From Adiantum capillus-veneris (taxonomy: Eukaryota; Streptophyta; Polypodiopsida; Polypodiales; Pteridaceae): DNA of 64,000 bases. The notes below the pieces were generated by a model. The model ran no database searches and was not told the DNA's origin. It worked only from the letters and a program-made list of their open reading frames with translations. A program made the position numbers and the translations under genes. The DNA is taken from positions 92,483,529 through 92,547,528 of the forward strand of contig CM043959.1 of the NCBI GenBank assembly GCA_014529385.2, in the 5' to 3' direction. This document shows positions 58,914 to 61,900 of the stretch, in pieces; the first letter of the stretch is position 1; every line of letters begins with the position of its first letter.

Positions 58914-61900
58914 TCACTCCATTCCACTCCCTGCCACAAGTGAGGGCGAGAGGAGGTGAGGGCTACGGTGGGAATGCGGCGGGGGAGGGATCGGGACAGG
59001 CTGCAGGGAGTGGGCGGGGCTGAAGGGAGGCTGCTGCACACGTGAGGGTAAAAGCGGAGGGGGCTGCACGAGGGTGAGAGGCTTTTTTGGGGGGGGGGGG
59101 GGGGGGGGGGGTGAGGGAGGCAGCAGGCGGGGGGCAGCAAGGGCTTCAGTGAGCAGTCATTGTGTTCAGCTATGGTTCTTTCTTTGTGCCCTCTTGTTAC
59201 TTGTAACTTTGACCAGCAGAGAGTTGAAAGTCTACCTCTAGGCGTCCTTTTCAGTAGCTTTATCTTCAGAATCGTGGCTATCTCCTCTTTAGGGAGAGGC
59301 TGCTGTAGTACGGTTGGAGTCTTCTATCATCAGTTCAGGGCACTGACCGCTATGGGAGAAAAGCATTCAAATGAGCTACAGTTTGCATGACAATAAACCT
59401 TACAGCAAGAGGTGTTTGCAGTCATAGCTCCTATTTGGACAATCACAATAAGTACTTGGAAGCTAACCAGTTATTAAGGAAGCTGTTATTTTATTTCAAA
59501 TTGGAACGCCTTTTTGATCCATGAACTCTAGACATGTTTGTTCTTCTTCGTATATCTTGAGGATTTCCTCTCTTGCTCTTAAGGTTTGTTGTGTGCTTCT
59601 TGGAAGTTTCATGAAGCTCACAGTATCCAGCATCAGCTAAAAATATGCATCTCAGAAAACAATCAAACAAGAGATAGAAAGAAACTAGGTTGTCTACCAA
59701 CTAGCAAGGCTCTAGTTACTGCTATTATCCTGCCTTCAGACTCAAGCAAGGTTGCATCCATGCATCTCCAATTTTTGGATCTCCCATTAGTGAGTGCACG
59801 CTGTAATTCCACAATTGATGGATTGTGTGCGCTTCTGAGAGGGTATATTTCTGTACCAACTATTTGTGACATTGAATTAGTAATGGATGATTTATGTTTC
59901 TTTGTAAGAGCACTCAAATCCATCCTCTGGTGCACTGATCATTGGGTTCCACAACTCTTTGCTGCCTTGCAGCTCCATAGACCCATGCTTTCTGGTGTGG
60001 AACCGGCATCTCAAGCTGTTGCAAGTAGTTTTATACCGATTTCCATACATATTTATCTACCAACAACGATATTTTACAAGGCTTTTAAAAATAAATTTTT
60101 TTGGTGATGTGGCTACAACTAAAACATGTGGAAGAAGCGATCTTTGCTGGGAAGAAAGTGAGGTGAACTGTCTATTTATATGCTATAGCCTCATGTTAAG
60201 GTCCTACATGATACATCTGCCAATGTGCAAGTATGGAATACCATGTTGCACCTTATAGGGATGCTTCCACCTTGTGTGTTTATGATGCATGCCTAGATTC
60301 TGTCTTTTTTCCTTGTGTGTGCAAAGCGTCATTTTCTCTATCCTCTGTAGACTCTTTTTGTAGTCCAAAAGGCCATAGCATGCTGTGTTCAAGAATCTAA
60401 ATTTTTTGAGATTTGTATTTGAGGACTCAAAAATTGCTTTTCCTCCTCTTGAAAGGTGTGAATAACATTTCAATTTCAAGACTTCTCAAGAAGACTCCCT
60501 TCTTGAAGTACTTGAATCTTGGCTATATGAGAGTTGATGACAGCACGCTTCTCAGCTTTGGTGGGACTTTGTTAAAGAAGCTGAATCTGAGAGAGACAGA
60601 GGTGACATCAGATGTCCACATGATTGAGATTGGTGCTCGGCTGTACTTGCTGTTAACAGATTATAAGACCTTTTTTTTAATTCTTTACAGGTGACTGAGT
60701 GTAGTGTGGCTCATATTCTCAAGTGGAATCAACAGTTGGAAAACCTGAGTGTCCAAGGGTGCAAAAGCATTTCTGTTTCTTCAGCTTTGGAAACTGCAGT
60801 AGCTGCACACGAAGACTGCGCTTCTAATATGCTGAAAGGATCATCTCTCAAGCATCTGGCTCTTGGCTGGGGTTTTACGGACTCTGTTTTGAAGGCTTGG
60901 AAGTCTTCTCTATGGTGCTTACAAAGTTTGTCTTTAGGGCTGGGGGGACGGATCTCAGAAGGTCTGCTTAATACACTTTTTGCAAGCAGTCCACACCTTG
61001 AAGATCTTTCGCTCACCTTTCAGGTATATTATATTTAGAAGTAAATCAATTTCAAAACCAGGATGAAGTATTTTGAGGTTATCTGTTTTCTCTCCTCAAA
61101 CAGGGATCCTTGTGAGATGAGGACCATGAGGTCTATGGTCTGCACGCTGAAAACTAAGTGTGAGTAATCTGCACAACCAACACTAGAGCAAATCAATCAT
61201 CAATTTGCGTTCCATGAGCCAAAAAAGTGTTCCTAATGTAAGGTTCGTTATAGATACAACCTATAGATAAAGAGATCTACAAATACTCAACAAAAGATCA
61301 TTTTGTTTAAGTGGAGGTTAGGAGATCATATCTAAGAAATTCATGACAGTTGGGTGACTCAGATGGCGATGCCATAGGCCTTTATTAGCTGTGGTATCAT
61401 GTGAAGACTCCTAGACATTGTCTATGAACGAGTGGGACCTTCCAGACAGCGGTACTGGAGACTATGTATATTACTTGAGAAACTTTCTCCTGGCTTCAAC
61501 TGAGGCCTTGTGTAGGTCGTTAACAGGAAACTGATGCTGCAGACTTTGCATTCTATACACATTGTATGTTCTTGTGGGCTTGATGATGTTTTCAGCAATC
61601 CACATATCAGTTGGGTGGTGTCTAGTTCTCAGACCTGTACCTAGGATGCTCGCCAATATCGTTGATTGTGTTATGCATTTCATGTGCAAGGCGTGCACCA
61701 ATTGTCAGACAGGAGAGCAATTCATACCATTGGAGTAAAGATATGGATGATCTCTCTCGACTCTGGACACAAGGTCAGGAAAATGAGGCTATTTCTTCAT
61801 TTATCCGTTGAGAGGGAGGGAGCAGAGCAGGTAGCGCTTCACTGGTAGTTGGTTGAAACATCTGATTGTTAGGGAAATGAGGATTAGGTATCCCAGATAG

